A stretch of 64,000 nucleotides of DNA from assembly GCA_943370385.1 (NCBI GenBank), contig CALRQT020000009.1, forward strand, positions 1-64,000, given 5' to 3'. Under the pieces are notes generated by a model. It made no database searches. It was given only the letters and a program-made list of their open reading frames with translations, and was not told the DNA's origin. The DNA comes from BAIKAL-G1 sp943370385. GTDB taxonomy: Bacteria; Cyanobacteriota; Cyanobacteriia; PCC-6307; Cyanobiaceae. Of this stretch, positions 19,255-27,291 are shown one piece after another. A program made the position numbers and the translations under genes. The first letter of the stretch is position 1, and each line of letters opens with the position of its first letter.

Positions 19255-20157
19255 ATGGCAGCGTTCTCAGCCGCGTCTTCAGCCGCGTCCCCCCAGCGCT
19301 TGGCGGTGATCCCCATTGTGCCAAGCCAGTTGCGCACCAGCTGGGTCACGGTGGGCTTCATGGTGGTGATCCACGGCCTGGCCCTCTGGGCCCTGCTGCC
19401 CCGCTTCTGGAGTCCCCTGGCGCTGGTGGTGTTGCTAGTGCTCTATTGGCTCACCGCCTGCATCGGCGTCACCCTCGGCTATCACCGCCTGCTGGCCCAC
19501 CGGTCCTTTCGGGTGGTGGCCTGGCTGGAGCCCCTGATCACCACCTGCGGCACCCTCAGTTGTCAGCACGGACCCATTGATTGGGCCGGCCTCCATCGCC
19601 ACCATCACCTCCATTCCGACGATCCCAGCGACCACCACAACAGCCACCTGGGCTTCTGGTGGAGCCACTTTGGCTGGATGCTCAAGGAGGTGCCCGCCAA
19701 AGCCCATGTCAAACGCCTGACCCCCGATCTTCAGGCCAATGCCTACTACCGCTGGCTGAATCGCAATTTCCTGCTACTGCAATTCCCGCTCGCTGCCTTC
19801 CTGTGGTGGCTTGGCGAAACCACCGGCGCCGGCGGCCTGGCCCTGGTGCTCTGGGGCATCCCGTTGCGGCTGGTGTTGGTGTATCACTGCACCTGGATGG
19901 TGAATTCCGCCACCCACCGCTGGGGCTACGTCAGCCACGAAAGCCACGACCAATCCAAGAACAACTGGTGGGTGGCCCTGCTCACCTTTGGTGAGGGCTG
20001 GCATAACAACCACCACGCCTACCAAAGCAGCGCCCGCATGGGCTTCCGTTGGTGGGAAATCGATCTCACCTGGCTGCACATCAAGTTGCTGGAGCGCCTC
20101 GGCCTAGCGAGCCACATCCATCTGGCCAAACCACTCCAACCCCGTCGAGCGAGTTGA
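19255..20157 (+). CDS. Acyl-lipid desaturase, delta-9 type
   Basis: This membrane diiron desaturase introduces the first double bond into acyl chains of membrane lipids. The 300 residues hold the three histidine boxes: GYHRLLAHRSF near residue 80, WAGLHRHHHLHSD near residue 117 and HNNHHAYQSSARMGF near residue 260. Four hydrophobic helices lie between and before the boxes. The layout matches cyanobacterial DesC. ATG 19255 is two bases after the acsF stop; a GTG at 19249 overlapping the stop is equally possible. Co-transcription with acsF is likely. Confidence 0.94.
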   Translation: MAAFSAASSAASPQRLAVIPIVPSQLRTSWVTVGFMVVIHGLALWALLPRFWSPLALVVLLVLYWLTACIGVTLGYHRLLAHRSFRVVAWLEPLITTCGTLSCQHGPIDWAGLHRHHHLHSDDPSDHHNSHLGFWWSHFGWMLKEVPAKAHVKRLTPDLQANAYYRWLNRNFLLLQFPLAAFLWWLGETTGAGGLALVLWGIPLRLVLVYHCTWMVNSATHRWGYVSHESHDQSKNNWWVALLTFGEGWHNNHHAYQSSARMGFRWWEIDLTWLHIKLLERLGLASHIHLAKPLQPRRAS

Positions 20158-20369
20158 GGTTGGGGCGCTGAGTCCCTGGGGGGCTGACGTCCTTAACCCG
20201 TCAGCGCCTTGACGTAGTTGCCCGTTGCCCCGTTGCCCCATTGCCGCTGTTCGGCATGGGCGCGCTGACCCCCCGAATCGCGGGCGCTCCGGTGCGCCCA
20301 GGTGCCCGCCCCGGATTGGTCGATCCTTGCTTGCCTGCCCCGCCCTAGCTCCCCCTGGATTGCGTCCTG
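20158..20369. other. Spacer between desaturase and ADO homologue
   Basis: There is no gene. It contains three copies of a GTTGCCC(C) unit end to end at about 20217-20240 and a GGCTGACG...CGTCAGC inverted pair near 20182-20205. The pair could form a hairpin after the desaturase, but no T-run follows. Confidence 0.5.
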
Positions 20370-21065
20370 ATGACTGGCACGATTGCCCCACCCGACTACA
20401 GCAGTGCCGCCTATTTAGGGGCCTACAGCCGCATCAACGCCATGGTGATCGTCGGCGAAGGCCTGGCGGATCGCCACTTCCGCCTGCTCGCCGATGCGAT
20501 CCCAGAGGATGCCGAAAGCCTCCAGGTGTTGGCCGCCATGGAGGGGCGCCATGCCCGCGACTTTGTCGGCTGCGGCGTCCACTTGGGCGTTAAGCCCGAT
20601 GTTCCCCTGGCCCGCAGCCTGTTTGCGCCCCTCCATGCCCTGTTTCTTGAGGCGAGCCGCGCCGGCGATCGGGTGGCCTGCCTGGTGATCCAATGCCTGA
20701 TCGTGGAAAGCTTTGCCGTGGCGGCCTATCGCTGCTACCTGCCGGTGGCCGATGCCTACGCCAGGCCGATCACGGCCGAGGTGCTCAAGGATGAGGCCCT
20801 GCACCTCCGCTACGGCGAAGACTGGCTGCGGCCCCGCTTCCAGGAGGTGGCCGAGGAGGTGGTGGCCTGCTGCCGCCGGGCCGTGCCCGTGGCCCTAGGG
20901 ATGCTGGAGCGGCTCAAACCCGATCTGGACACGATTGGGATTGCCCCGGTGGAGCTGGTGGGGGAATTCATGGCCTGTTTCCAGGAGTCGCTCGTGGCCA
21001 TTGGCTTCAGCCCCGCCCGCTCCCGCCAGGTGCTCACCGAATTGGCGGCCGCGGCCCTGGCCTGA
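20370..21065 (+). CDS. Aldehyde-deformylating-oxygenase (ADO) homologue
   Basis: ADO converts fatty aldehydes to alkanes plus formate with O2 and reductant. The 231 residues match ADO end to end: AYSRINAMVIVGE, AAMEGRHARDF, CLVIQCLIVESFAVAAY, YLPVADAYARPIT and KDEALHLRYGEDWL. All six diiron ligands are present (E30, E58, H61, E113, E142, H145), each exactly two positions earlier than in characterised ADO (E32, E60, H63, E115, E144, H147). Substitutions around the core and the absence of the usual adjacent acyl-ACP reductase gene suggest a paralogue. I infer that a canonical ado-aar pair may exist elsewhere in the genome. It sits in a run of diiron enzymes, so a low-oxygen or lipid-repair role is possible. 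Confidence 0.88.
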   Translation: MTGTIAPPDYSSAAYLGAYSRINAMVIVGEGLADRHFRLLADAIPEDAESLQVLAAMEGRHARDFVGCGVHLGVKPDVPLARSLFAPLHALFLEASRAGDRVACLVIQCLIVESFAVAAYRCYLPVADAYARPITAEVLKDEALHLRYGEDWLRPRFQEVAEEVVACCRRAVPVALGMLERLKPDLDTIGIAPVELVGEFMACFQESLVAIGFSPARSRQVLTELAAAALA

Positions 21066-21105
21066 GGGCCGCTTGGCTCCAGGTCCTGGCGGAGCCAGAT
21101 GGCGT

Positions 21106-21336
21106 TCAGAAGCGCAGCAGCCGTTGGCGGCGCCAGCGCTGCAGGGCGATCACGGTCCACACCGCTTCGGCGATCGCAAAGGGCCAGGCCCCCTGCAGCA
21201 GGGCGTAAATGCCGGAGCTAAAACTGCCCCCTGCAAAAACCAACACCCACACCGGCCCCCGTTCCTCCAGGGCGTAGGCCACGAGGGTGATAGCTACGCA
21301 AATCAGTCCGAAGCTATCCAGTTGCGGCGAACCCAT
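21106..21336 (-). CDS. Small membrane protein, CBU_0592-like
   Basis: The 76-residue product has two to three membrane helices (LICVAITLVAYAL, VWVLVFAGGSFSSGIYALL and FAIAEAVWTVIALQRW). The pattern A-Y-A-L-E-E-R-G-P then F-A-G-G, then L-L-Q-G-A-W-P-F and E-A-V-W-T resembles the CBU_0592-like domain found in many bacterial genomes. Function is unknown. It is convergent with the ADO homologue, with 40 bases between stops. Confidence 0.75.
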   Translation of the reverse strand: MGSPQLDSFGLICVAITLVAYALEERGPVWVLVFAGGSFSSGIYALLQGAWPFAIAEAVWTVIALQRWRRQRLLRF

Positions 21337-21590
21337 GGGACCTGTTGCGGCTGGATTGAAACCAACCCTATCAACATCAATCCAAGCCCATGGGTTGTAT
21401 GGCTAGAGCCTATTTTGGCTTAAAATTACGGTTAAAAGGGGGTGATTGTAGACAGTTTGCCGGGGCATACTGGGGCGCCATTGGCTCCTTCCTTACGGCT
21501 TATCCCCGTGTTGAGTCCATTTATTCCAGTCGCAAGCTATTGGTGTTTGGCTAACTATTTGTTGTCTTCTATGGCAACGTCGTGCTGATC

Positions 21591-22076
21591 TCAAAGGGCG
21601 TCGGGCTGCTGGCCTGAGGCAGCGATCGCGGCTCCCAGGCCGCCCGCCGGTTCCTGCACCCACTCGAGCCTGTTGCCATCGGGATCGCTCCCATAAAAAG
21701 AGCTACTGCCATCGCGATGGCTGTGGATCGGGCCCAGGCCCCGGGCCCCTGCGGCCTGGGCCAGATCCCTCCAGGCGCCCAGTTCCTCCCCCGCCTCCAG
21801 GTGGAAGCCCAGGTGGGGGCCGGCGCCCCGGTAGCTGGGGCCGAGCAGGGCCAACCCCCAGCCCACCGGACTGCGTAGGAAGGCCCAGTCCGGATCACGC
21901 CACAGGGGCTCAAAGCCCAAGGCGGCGTAGAAGGTGACCGAGCGGCCGATGTCCGTGACGGCAATGGCGCTGTGGCCAGCGAAGCAGCGCTCTCCCGCAG
22001 GGCCTGGCGCCGCCCCACCTTTTGCGTCGGCTTGGCTGTGGGGCCCCACGCCCCGGGGCGAACTCAGGAGTGTCAT
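21591..22076 (-). CDS. VOC family (glyoxalase-like) protein
   Basis: The 161-residue protein has one glyoxalase/bleomycin-resistance fold. HSAIAVTDIGRSVTFYAALG near residue 35 is the first beta-alpha-beta unit; HLGFHLEAGEELGAW and SSSFYGSDPDGNRLEWVQEP follow. The last is the usual metal-ligand region (D-P-D-G-N-x-x-E). Glutathione-linked or dioxygenase chemistry cannot be chosen from sequence alone. The first 30 residues are non-conserved and an internal start is possible. It is separated by 254 gene-free, fairly AT-rich bases from the small membrane protein gene downstream of it. Confidence 0.85.
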   Translation of the reverse strand: MTLLSSPRGVGPHSQADAKGGAAPGPAGERCFAGHSAIAVTDIGRSVTFYAALGFEPLWRDPDWAFLRSPVGWGLALLGPSYRGAGPHLGFHLEAGEELGAWRDLAQAAGARGLGPIHSHRDGSSSFYGSDPDGNRLEWVQEPAGGLGAAIAASGQQPDAL

Positions 22077-22141
22077 GGCAGAGAGGCAAGGGGCGCGGCG
22101 ATCGCGGATGGGTTCAGAAATGGAGTCCAGCTTCGGGCTGC

Positions 22142-22579
22142 TTAGGTGCGGGCCCTGGATCTACCAGGGCTGAGGGCGGCAAGGGGGGGCTCGGACGGCA
22201 GGGTTTGGGCCTTGGCCGCCAGGCTGGCCTGATCGAGGTCCGCCGCAGCGTTAACCACGCCGCCGAAGCGCAGCTGCAGCCAGGTGATCACGCCGGGTTC
22301 CAGGGCGGCGATGCCCTCCTGGTCCCGGCTGCCGAGGCCCAGGCTCACCAACAGGAAGGGGGGCACATACCAGAGTTGGGCATCGCCACCTCCATGGCCG
22401 CGCCGTTCCTTGATCAGTTCGCGCAACTGGCCATCGCCACTGAGCTGGCCTAAGGGTGCCAGCAACAGCAGGGGTGTTTGGCGGCACGGCGGGGGGCCGA
22501 GCGGCGCTTGGGGGTTGGGGCTGGGGGGATGGGCCTGGACCGGCGCAGCCGCGGAGCGCAGGGACTGGTTTGCAACCAT
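22142..22579 (-). CDS. Conserved hypothetical protein
   Basis: The 145-residue reading from ATG 22579 has a Pro/Ala-rich leader and then protein-like blocks: TPLLLLAPLGQLSGDGQLRE, LIKERRGHGGGDAQLWYVPP, FLLVSLGLGSRDQEGIAALE and PGVITWLQLRFGGVVNAAAD. The sequence looks like a real coding region with a hydrophobic strand-turn pattern, but I cannot name the family. It is divergent from heme oxygenase; the two start codons are about 90 bases apart, so they may share regulatory DNA. The frame stays open further upstream through the heme oxygenase gene, which I treat as a shadow. Confidence 0.6.
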   Translation of the reverse strand: MVANQSLRSAAAPVQAHPPSPNPQAPLGPPPCRQTPLLLLAPLGQLSGDGQLRELIKERRGHGGGDAQLWYVPPFLLVSLGLGSRDQEGIAALEPGVITWLQLRFGGVVNAAADLDQASLAAKAQTLPSEPPLAALSPGRSRART

Positions 22580-22669
22580 TGCGAAACGATCGGACAACAA
22601 GACAACGATAGCGTAATACTGTTGACCTGTTGCGGCCCTCCCCCTCCCCTGTTCTGTCGCCCACCCACC
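22580..22669. promoter_or_regulatory. Divergent promoter region upstream of heme oxygenase
   Basis: This AT-richer island holds ACAACAAGACAACGATAGCG, then TAATACTGTTGACCTGTTG. CAACA and TGTTG copies on opposite strands flank a TAATAC-type -10 candidate. In Synechocystis the equivalent chlAII-ho2-hemN genes are controlled by the MarR regulator ChlR; no MarR gene is seen here. A regulator site is inferred only. Confidence 0.4.
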
Positions 22670-23572
22670 ATGACCACCCTTTCGACGCCCGTGACCAGCC
22701 CCGATGCCGCCGCCGGCCATGGCCACCCAGGCCATCTCGCCGTTGCAGCCAGTGTCCCGAGCGAGAGCAGCGAGGCCGGCGCCCCTGGCCCAAGGGCTTC
22801 TGAGGCAAGGGCTTCTGACGCCAACAGCGTCGAGGCGATCTCGACCCATGCCAATGGGGCCGATCGGGCCCAGCGCCAGGTGCTTGGCCCCCGGCTGCGG
22901 CGCCTCCATGCCCGCATCGGCGCCGCCCATCGCCAGGCCGAGGGCATGGCCTTTTCGCGGGCCCTGCTGGCGGGCCAGGTGGAACCGCTGCAACTGGTGG
23001 CCCTGCTGCGGGCCCTGGCCCCGGGCTACGGCCTGATCGAACAGGAGGGCCCCGACTTGGCCGCCGCCCTCGGCGCCCAGGCCTTCCCCTGGAGCGACCT
23101 GGCCCGCAGCCCCGCCCTGGAGCGCGATGCCGCCCAATTCGCCGCCATCGAGGCCAGCCCACCCTCGGCCGCGGCAGCCATCTGGCTCGAGCAATTGCGC
23201 AGCCTGGCCCGCCAGGCCCCCCACCGCTTCCTGGCCCACGTCTACGTGCGCTACGGCGGTGACCTCTCCGGGGGCCAGCAGCTGGCGGACCAGGCCAACG
23301 CCCTTTTAGCCAGCCGGGGCCTGCCGCCGGTGAGCTTCTGGGCCTTCGAGCGGCCGGTGCGGGAGCTCAAGGATGGGCTGCACGCCGCCTTTGAACAGCT
23401 CGAGCTCTCCGAGGCCGAGGAGGCCGAGCTGCTGGAGGAAGCCGAAATCGCCTTCCGCGCCACCCAGAGCTTGCTGGCCGAACTGGCGGCGTTGGTCCCA
23501 GGCACCGCCACGGGTTCGGCCACCGCCAACGCGGCTGCCTCTGCCATCACCCCAGCCCCAGCCACCGCCTAG
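22670..23572 (+). CDS. ho: Heme oxygenase (biliverdin-producing)
   Basis: This enzyme opens heme to biliverdin, CO and iron, feeding phycobilin synthesis. The 300 residues include a non-conserved Ala/Ser-rich leader of about 65 residues. The HO fold follows: RLHARIGAAHRQAEGMAFSR with the proximal heme ligand H87, then FLAHVYVRYGGDLSGGQQLA, which holds the distal-helix glycines. A long acidic helix region and an Ala/Thr-rich tail end it. Typical cyanobacterial HO is about 240 residues, so both ends are extended. Its position directly before hemN and near acsF matches the low-oxygen HO2 of the chlAII-ho2-hemN module. ATG 22670 is chosen; upstream in-frame codons lie in the divergent gene. Confidence 0.93.
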   Translation: MTTLSTPVTSPDAAAGHGHPGHLAVAASVPSESSEAGAPGPRASEARASDANSVEAISTHANGADRAQRQVLGPRLRRLHARIGAAHRQAEGMAFSRALLAGQVEPLQLVALLRALAPGYGLIEQEGPDLAAALGAQAFPWSDLARSPALERDAAQFAAIEASPPSAAAAIWLEQLRSLARQAPHRFLAHVYVRYGGDLSGGQQLADQANALLASRGLPPVSFWAFERPVRELKDGLHAAFEQLELSEAEEAELLEEAEIAFRATQSLLAELAALVPGTATGSATANAAASAITPAPATA

Positions 23573-23694
23573 GCCGCCAACGCTCCCAGGGGCGTCCTGA
23601 TGGGCGCTGGCCTGGGGCTTTTGCCAGGGGCCAGCAGGCCGTTTCAGCGCCCCATCTCTCACGTCCTCCCCCCGCTCGCTTGCCGATTCGCCCC

Positions 23695-25131
23695 ATGCCC
23701 ACTGCCACCAGTGCCACGCCCCCCGCTGCTACTAGCCCGCTGGCGCTTGATGCCGTTTCCGTTGGCCGCACGGCGTCGCCCCGTCCCCCCCAGAGCAGCC
23801 CCCTAGAGCTGCTGCTCAAATACGACAAGCCGGTGCCCCGCTACACCAGCTACCCCACGGCGGCCCAGTTCCACAGCGGCGTCGGGCCGGCGGATCTGGC
23901 GGCCCAGCTGGCCCGCCCCAGCGACGAACCCCTGTCGCTCTACGTGCATGTGCCTTTCTGCCGCCATGCCTGTTGGTATTGCGGCTGCAACCGCATCACC
24001 ACCCAGCTGGGCTCGAAGGTGGTGGCCCCCTACCTGCAATCCCTGCAGCAGGAGCTGGAGCTGATCGCCAGCCTGCTGCCCCAGCGGCGGCGCCTGGCCC
24101 AGGTGCACTGGGGCGGCGGCACGCCCAATTACCTCAACGCCGAGGAACAGAGCCAGCTCTGGAATCTGGTGACCCACCATTTCGATCTCGAACCCGAGTT
24201 GGAGGCCTCCATTGAGGTCAACCCGGAATTCATCGATCAAGGCCAAGCCCTGCACCTGCGGGCCCTGGGCTTCAACCGCATCAGCTTCGGCATCCAGGAC
24301 GCCGATCCCGATGTGCAGCAGGCGGTGAACCGGGTGGTGCCGGTGGAGCAGCTGCGGCGGGTGATGGGCTGGCTGCGCGAAGCCCAGTTTGAGAGCGTCA
24401 ACGTGGACCTGATCTGCGGCCTGCCGCGCCAGACCCCGGAGCGGTTCCACACCACCTTGGAACTGGTGCGCGAATTGCGTCCCGAACGCATCTCCCTGTT
24501 TTCCTTCGCCTACTTGCCTGAGCAGCTACCCCTGCAACGCAAGATCGCCGCCCACGACCTCCCCAGCCAGCGGGAGCGGCTGGCCATGCTCGATGACGCC
24601 AGCCAGCTGCTGGGCGTCGCGGGCTACGAGGCCATTGGCATGGACCACTACGCCCTGGCCAGTGACAGCCTGGCGATCGCTGCCCGGCAAGGGCGACTTC
24701 ATCGCAATTTCCAGGGCTACACCACCGGCGGCACCTACGACCTGCTCGGTGTGGGGCCTTCGGCGATCAGCCAGTTTCCCCATCTGTTCAGCCAGAACCA
24801 GCGCCAGCTCAAGGGCTACACCGCCGCCCTCCAAGCGGGCCAGCTGCCCGTGGAGCGGGGCTTGGCCGTGCTGGAGCCGGAGGTGCTGGAACGGCGCGCC
24901 CTGATCCGGGAGGTGATGTGCCATTTCCGGGTGGAGCTTGACTTGGCCCGCTTTGCGATCGAATGGGCCAACCTCCAGGCCCTGGCCGCCGATGGCCTGG
25001 TCACCCTGAGCCAGAACGGCGACCTGGGCCTGGTGGAGGTAACCGCCGAAGGCCGCTGGTTGATCCGCACAATTGCGGCGGTGTTTGATCCCAGCCAGAG
25101 GGAGCGGGCGAGGGGCTCGCTCTTGATTTAG
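23695..25131 (+). CDS. hemN: Oxygen-independent coproporphyrinogen III oxidase
   Basis: HemN is a radical-SAM enzyme that decarboxylates coproporphyrinogen III to protoporphyrinogen IX without O2. From ATG 23695 the product is 478 residues. It has YVHVPFCRHACWYCGCNR with the C-x3-C-x2-C cluster and the extra HemN cysteine, then VHWGGGTPNYL, ASIEVNPEFI, FGIQDADPDVQQAVNRV, VDLICGLPRQTPERF and IGMDHYALASDSLA. This matches true HemN rather than the HemW-like paralogue. A TTG 15 bases upstream is an alternative start. It follows heme oxygenase by about 120 bases. Expression under low oxygen, when aerobic HemF fails, is known for homologues. Confidence 0.95.
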   Translation: MPTATSATPPAATSPLALDAVSVGRTASPRPPQSSPLELLLKYDKPVPRYTSYPTAAQFHSGVGPADLAAQLARPSDEPLSLYVHVPFCRHACWYCGCNRITTQLGSKVVAPYLQSLQQELELIASLLPQRRRLAQVHWGGGTPNYLNAEEQSQLWNLVTHHFDLEPELEASIEVNPEFIDQGQALHLRALGFNRISFGIQDADPDVQQAVNRVVPVEQLRRVMGWLREAQFESVNVDLICGLPRQTPERFHTTLELVRELRPERISLFSFAYLPEQLPLQRKIAAHDLPSQRERLAMLDDASQLLGVAGYEAIGMDHYALASDSLAIAARQGRLHRNFQGYTTGGTYDLLGVGPSAISQFPHLFSQNQRQLKGYTAALQAGQLPVERGLAVLEPEVLERRALIREVMCHFRVELDLARFAIEWANLQALAADGLVTLSQNGDLGLVEVTAEGRWLIRTIAAVFDPSQRERARGSLLI

Positions 25132-25166
25132 GGCCCTAAGGGGTAACTGCCTGGGCCCAGGCCCGG

Positions 25167-25204
25167 CCATCCCAGGCCAGGCCATTGGGCCTGGCCTGGG
25201 ATGG
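25167..25204. terminator. 17-bp perfect inverted repeat between convergent genes
   Basis: CCATCCCAGGCCAGGCC (25167-25183) pairs without mismatch with GGCCTGGCCTGGGATGG (25188-25204) around ATTG. It lies between the hemN stop (+) and the permease stop (-). It would act as a terminator or 3'-end stabiliser for both; no long T-run is present on either side. Confidence 0.7.
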
Positions 25205-25229
25205 CGGTTGGCTGGACTGAGGGAGCTCC

Positions 25230-27122
25230 CTAGAGGTAGAAGCCCACCGTGGTGACCACCCTCGTTCCCTGGGCCCGCAGGGCACTGCGCAGGGAAATGG
25301 TCGATTGGTTGTGGAGCAGGTTCTCCCAGCGGTGGCGGGTGACGAAAACGGGCAGCACGATCGTGCAGAACTTGTGGCGATCCTTGCGGTGGTCGATCTC
25401 GAACTGGCGCACAAAGTCCAGCACCGGATCGATCAAGGAGCGATAGGGGGAATCGAGGATCACTAGGGGCACCTCAGGCAATTGCCGTTGCCATTGCTCC
25501 TGGAAGGCACCCGTTTTGCCCAGGCCCAGGTCCACATGCACGGCCACCAGTTCGCCGGCGATCGAACGGGCATAGCGGATCGCCTCAAAGCTGCCGCGAT
25601 GCAGTTGGCCCACCAGCACCACCACCGGACTGCCCCCTTCCGACGGTGCCGCCGGCAAGGACAGTTTCACGTCATGGGCCATGCGCAGGCGCCGGGCCAC
25701 CTGCTTGTAGTGGCGATGGATGGTGAGGAACAGGGCCACCAATAGGGGCACGGCCACCACCACCAACCAGGCCCCCTGGGTGAACTTGCTGAACAGCAAC
25801 ACGCCCGAAACAATCGCCGTAACCCCACTGCCAAAGCCATTGAGTAGGGCCTTGCCCTTCCAGCCCGGGCCCTGTTCCCGCCACCAATGCACCACCATGC
25901 CCGCTTGCGAGAGGGTGAAGCTTGTGAACACCCCCACGGCATAGAGGGGGATCAGGTGAGTGACACTGCCGCCGAAGATCACCAGCAAAATTCCAGCAAA
26001 GGCGCTCAGCATCACGATGCCGTTGCTGAACACCAGGCGATCGCCCAGGGAGGCCAGCTGGCGGGGCATGTAGCTGTCCTGGGCCAGGAAGGCGGCCAGG
26101 CGCGGGAAATCGGCAAAGGCGGTATTGGCGGCCAGTAGCAGAATCAACAGGGTTGAGATCTGCAGGATGAAAAGGACGGGCCCGTTGCCGAATACCTGTT
26201 CACCCAATTGATACATCAAGGTGGGGCTGTTTTCCGTGTAGACGGTGCCCAGTTGCGAGGCGAGCACACTCACGCCTCCGAACATCGTGGCCAGCAGAAT
26301 CACCATCACCGTCAACACCCGCCGGGCGTTGCGCCACTCGGTTGGTTTGAAGGCCATCACGCTGTCGCTGATCGCCTCGATGCCCGTGAGGGCGGCACAG
26401 CCTGAGCTGAAGGCGCGCATCAAAATCAAGCCTCCGGCCCCAGCCCCGCCCACGGTGAGCAGGTCCGGGCCGTGGACCTCACTGAGCACTGCGTTCTGTT
26501 GGGCTGAAGCCAGGCCCGTGATATCTCCTTGGGCCAGCTTGACCAGGCCCACCACCACCAGGGTGAGCACCGCCGCCATGAACACATAGGTGGGCACGCT
26601 CATCACCTTGGCGCTGGAGCGCAGGCCGCGCAGGTTGGCCACCATCAACACCACGATCGCCGCTAAGCAGAGCGGCACGTGATAGGGATCCAGTTTTGGC
26701 AGGTAGGAGGTGAGGGCCGAGATCCCCGCCGCCGTACTCACCGCCACCGTCAGCACATAGTCAATCGAGAGCGAGGCTCCGGCGATCAGGCCCGGCACCG
26801 GGCCCAGGTTCTCGTGGGACACCCGGTAGGACCCGCCCCCCTGGGGATAGGCCTTGATCGTTTGGCGATAGCTGAGCGCCACCACCAGCATTAAAAGGAT
26901 GATCATCCCGGTGACCGGGATGGTGAAGCCCAGGCCGGCGGCACCGGCAAAGCCCAGCACCAGCACGATTTCCTGGGTGGCGTAGGCCACCGAGGAGAGG
27001 GCATCGGAGCTGAGGATCGCCAGGGCCTCGCCATTGCTGAGCCGCTCTTCGGCGTGGGCGCTGGTGGGCAGGGGCGCTCCCACCAAGGCCTTCTTGAAAC
27101 GGTCCACCACCGAACGGGGCAT
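25230..27122 (-). CDS. APC-superfamily permease, KimA-like
   Basis: The 630-residue protein has about 12 membrane helices over residues 30-470. The signature helix 1 reads AILSSDALSSVAYATQEIVL, and YPQGGGSYRVSHENLG and IDYVLTVAVSTAAGISAL follow. A soluble C-terminal domain of about 150 residues (VVVLVGQLHRGSFEAIRYAR onward) resembles the cytosolic domain of KimA, the c-di-AMP-controlled potassium importer of Bacillus. Potassium uptake is therefore the best guess; amino-acid transport is the alternative. The start at 27122 faces the P-type ATPase gene, and the leaders of the two genes may overlap. Confidence 0.85.
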   Translation of the reverse strand: MPRSVVDRFKKALVGAPLPTSAHAEERLSNGEALAILSSDALSSVAYATQEIVLVLGFAGAAGLGFTIPVTGMIILLMLVVALSYRQTIKAYPQGGGSYRVSHENLGPVPGLIAGASLSIDYVLTVAVSTAAGISALTSYLPKLDPYHVPLCLAAIVVLMVANLRGLRSSAKVMSVPTYVFMAAVLTLVVVGLVKLAQGDITGLASAQQNAVLSEVHGPDLLTVGGAGAGGLILMRAFSSGCAALTGIEAISDSVMAFKPTEWRNARRVLTVMVILLATMFGGVSVLASQLGTVYTENSPTLMYQLGEQVFGNGPVLFILQISTLLILLLAANTAFADFPRLAAFLAQDSYMPRQLASLGDRLVFSNGIVMLSAFAGILLVIFGGSVTHLIPLYAVGVFTSFTLSQAGMVVHWWREQGPGWKGKALLNGFGSGVTAIVSGVLLFSKFTQGAWLVVVAVPLLVALFLTIHRHYKQVARRLRMAHDVKLSLPAAPSEGGSPVVVLVGQLHRGSFEAIRYARSIAGELVAVHVDLGLGKTGAFQEQWQRQLPEVPLVILDSPYRSLIDPVLDFVRQFEIDHRKDRHKFCTIVLPVFVTRHRWENLLHNQSTISLRSALRAQGTRVVTTVGFYL

Positions 27123-27291
27123 GGGGCTGGGGGCGGTGTGCCTTGAGGGAACGATTCAAGATAGGCCGAGCGCTTCTTTGCAGCGTTTGCATGGCCGATT
27201 GGCCCCGACGGTGCGGCGGTTGGGCCAGCCCAGGACGAACGCCATAGGGTCGATTGGGCCATCCCCTTCTGAGGGGGCAGCCCTGGGCGCC

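Noticed and set aside
22580..23239. Extension of the minus-strand hypothetical gene through heme oxygenase
   Set aside because: Heme oxygenase is clearly coded on the plus strand; the extension is Gly/Arg-rich shadow sequence.
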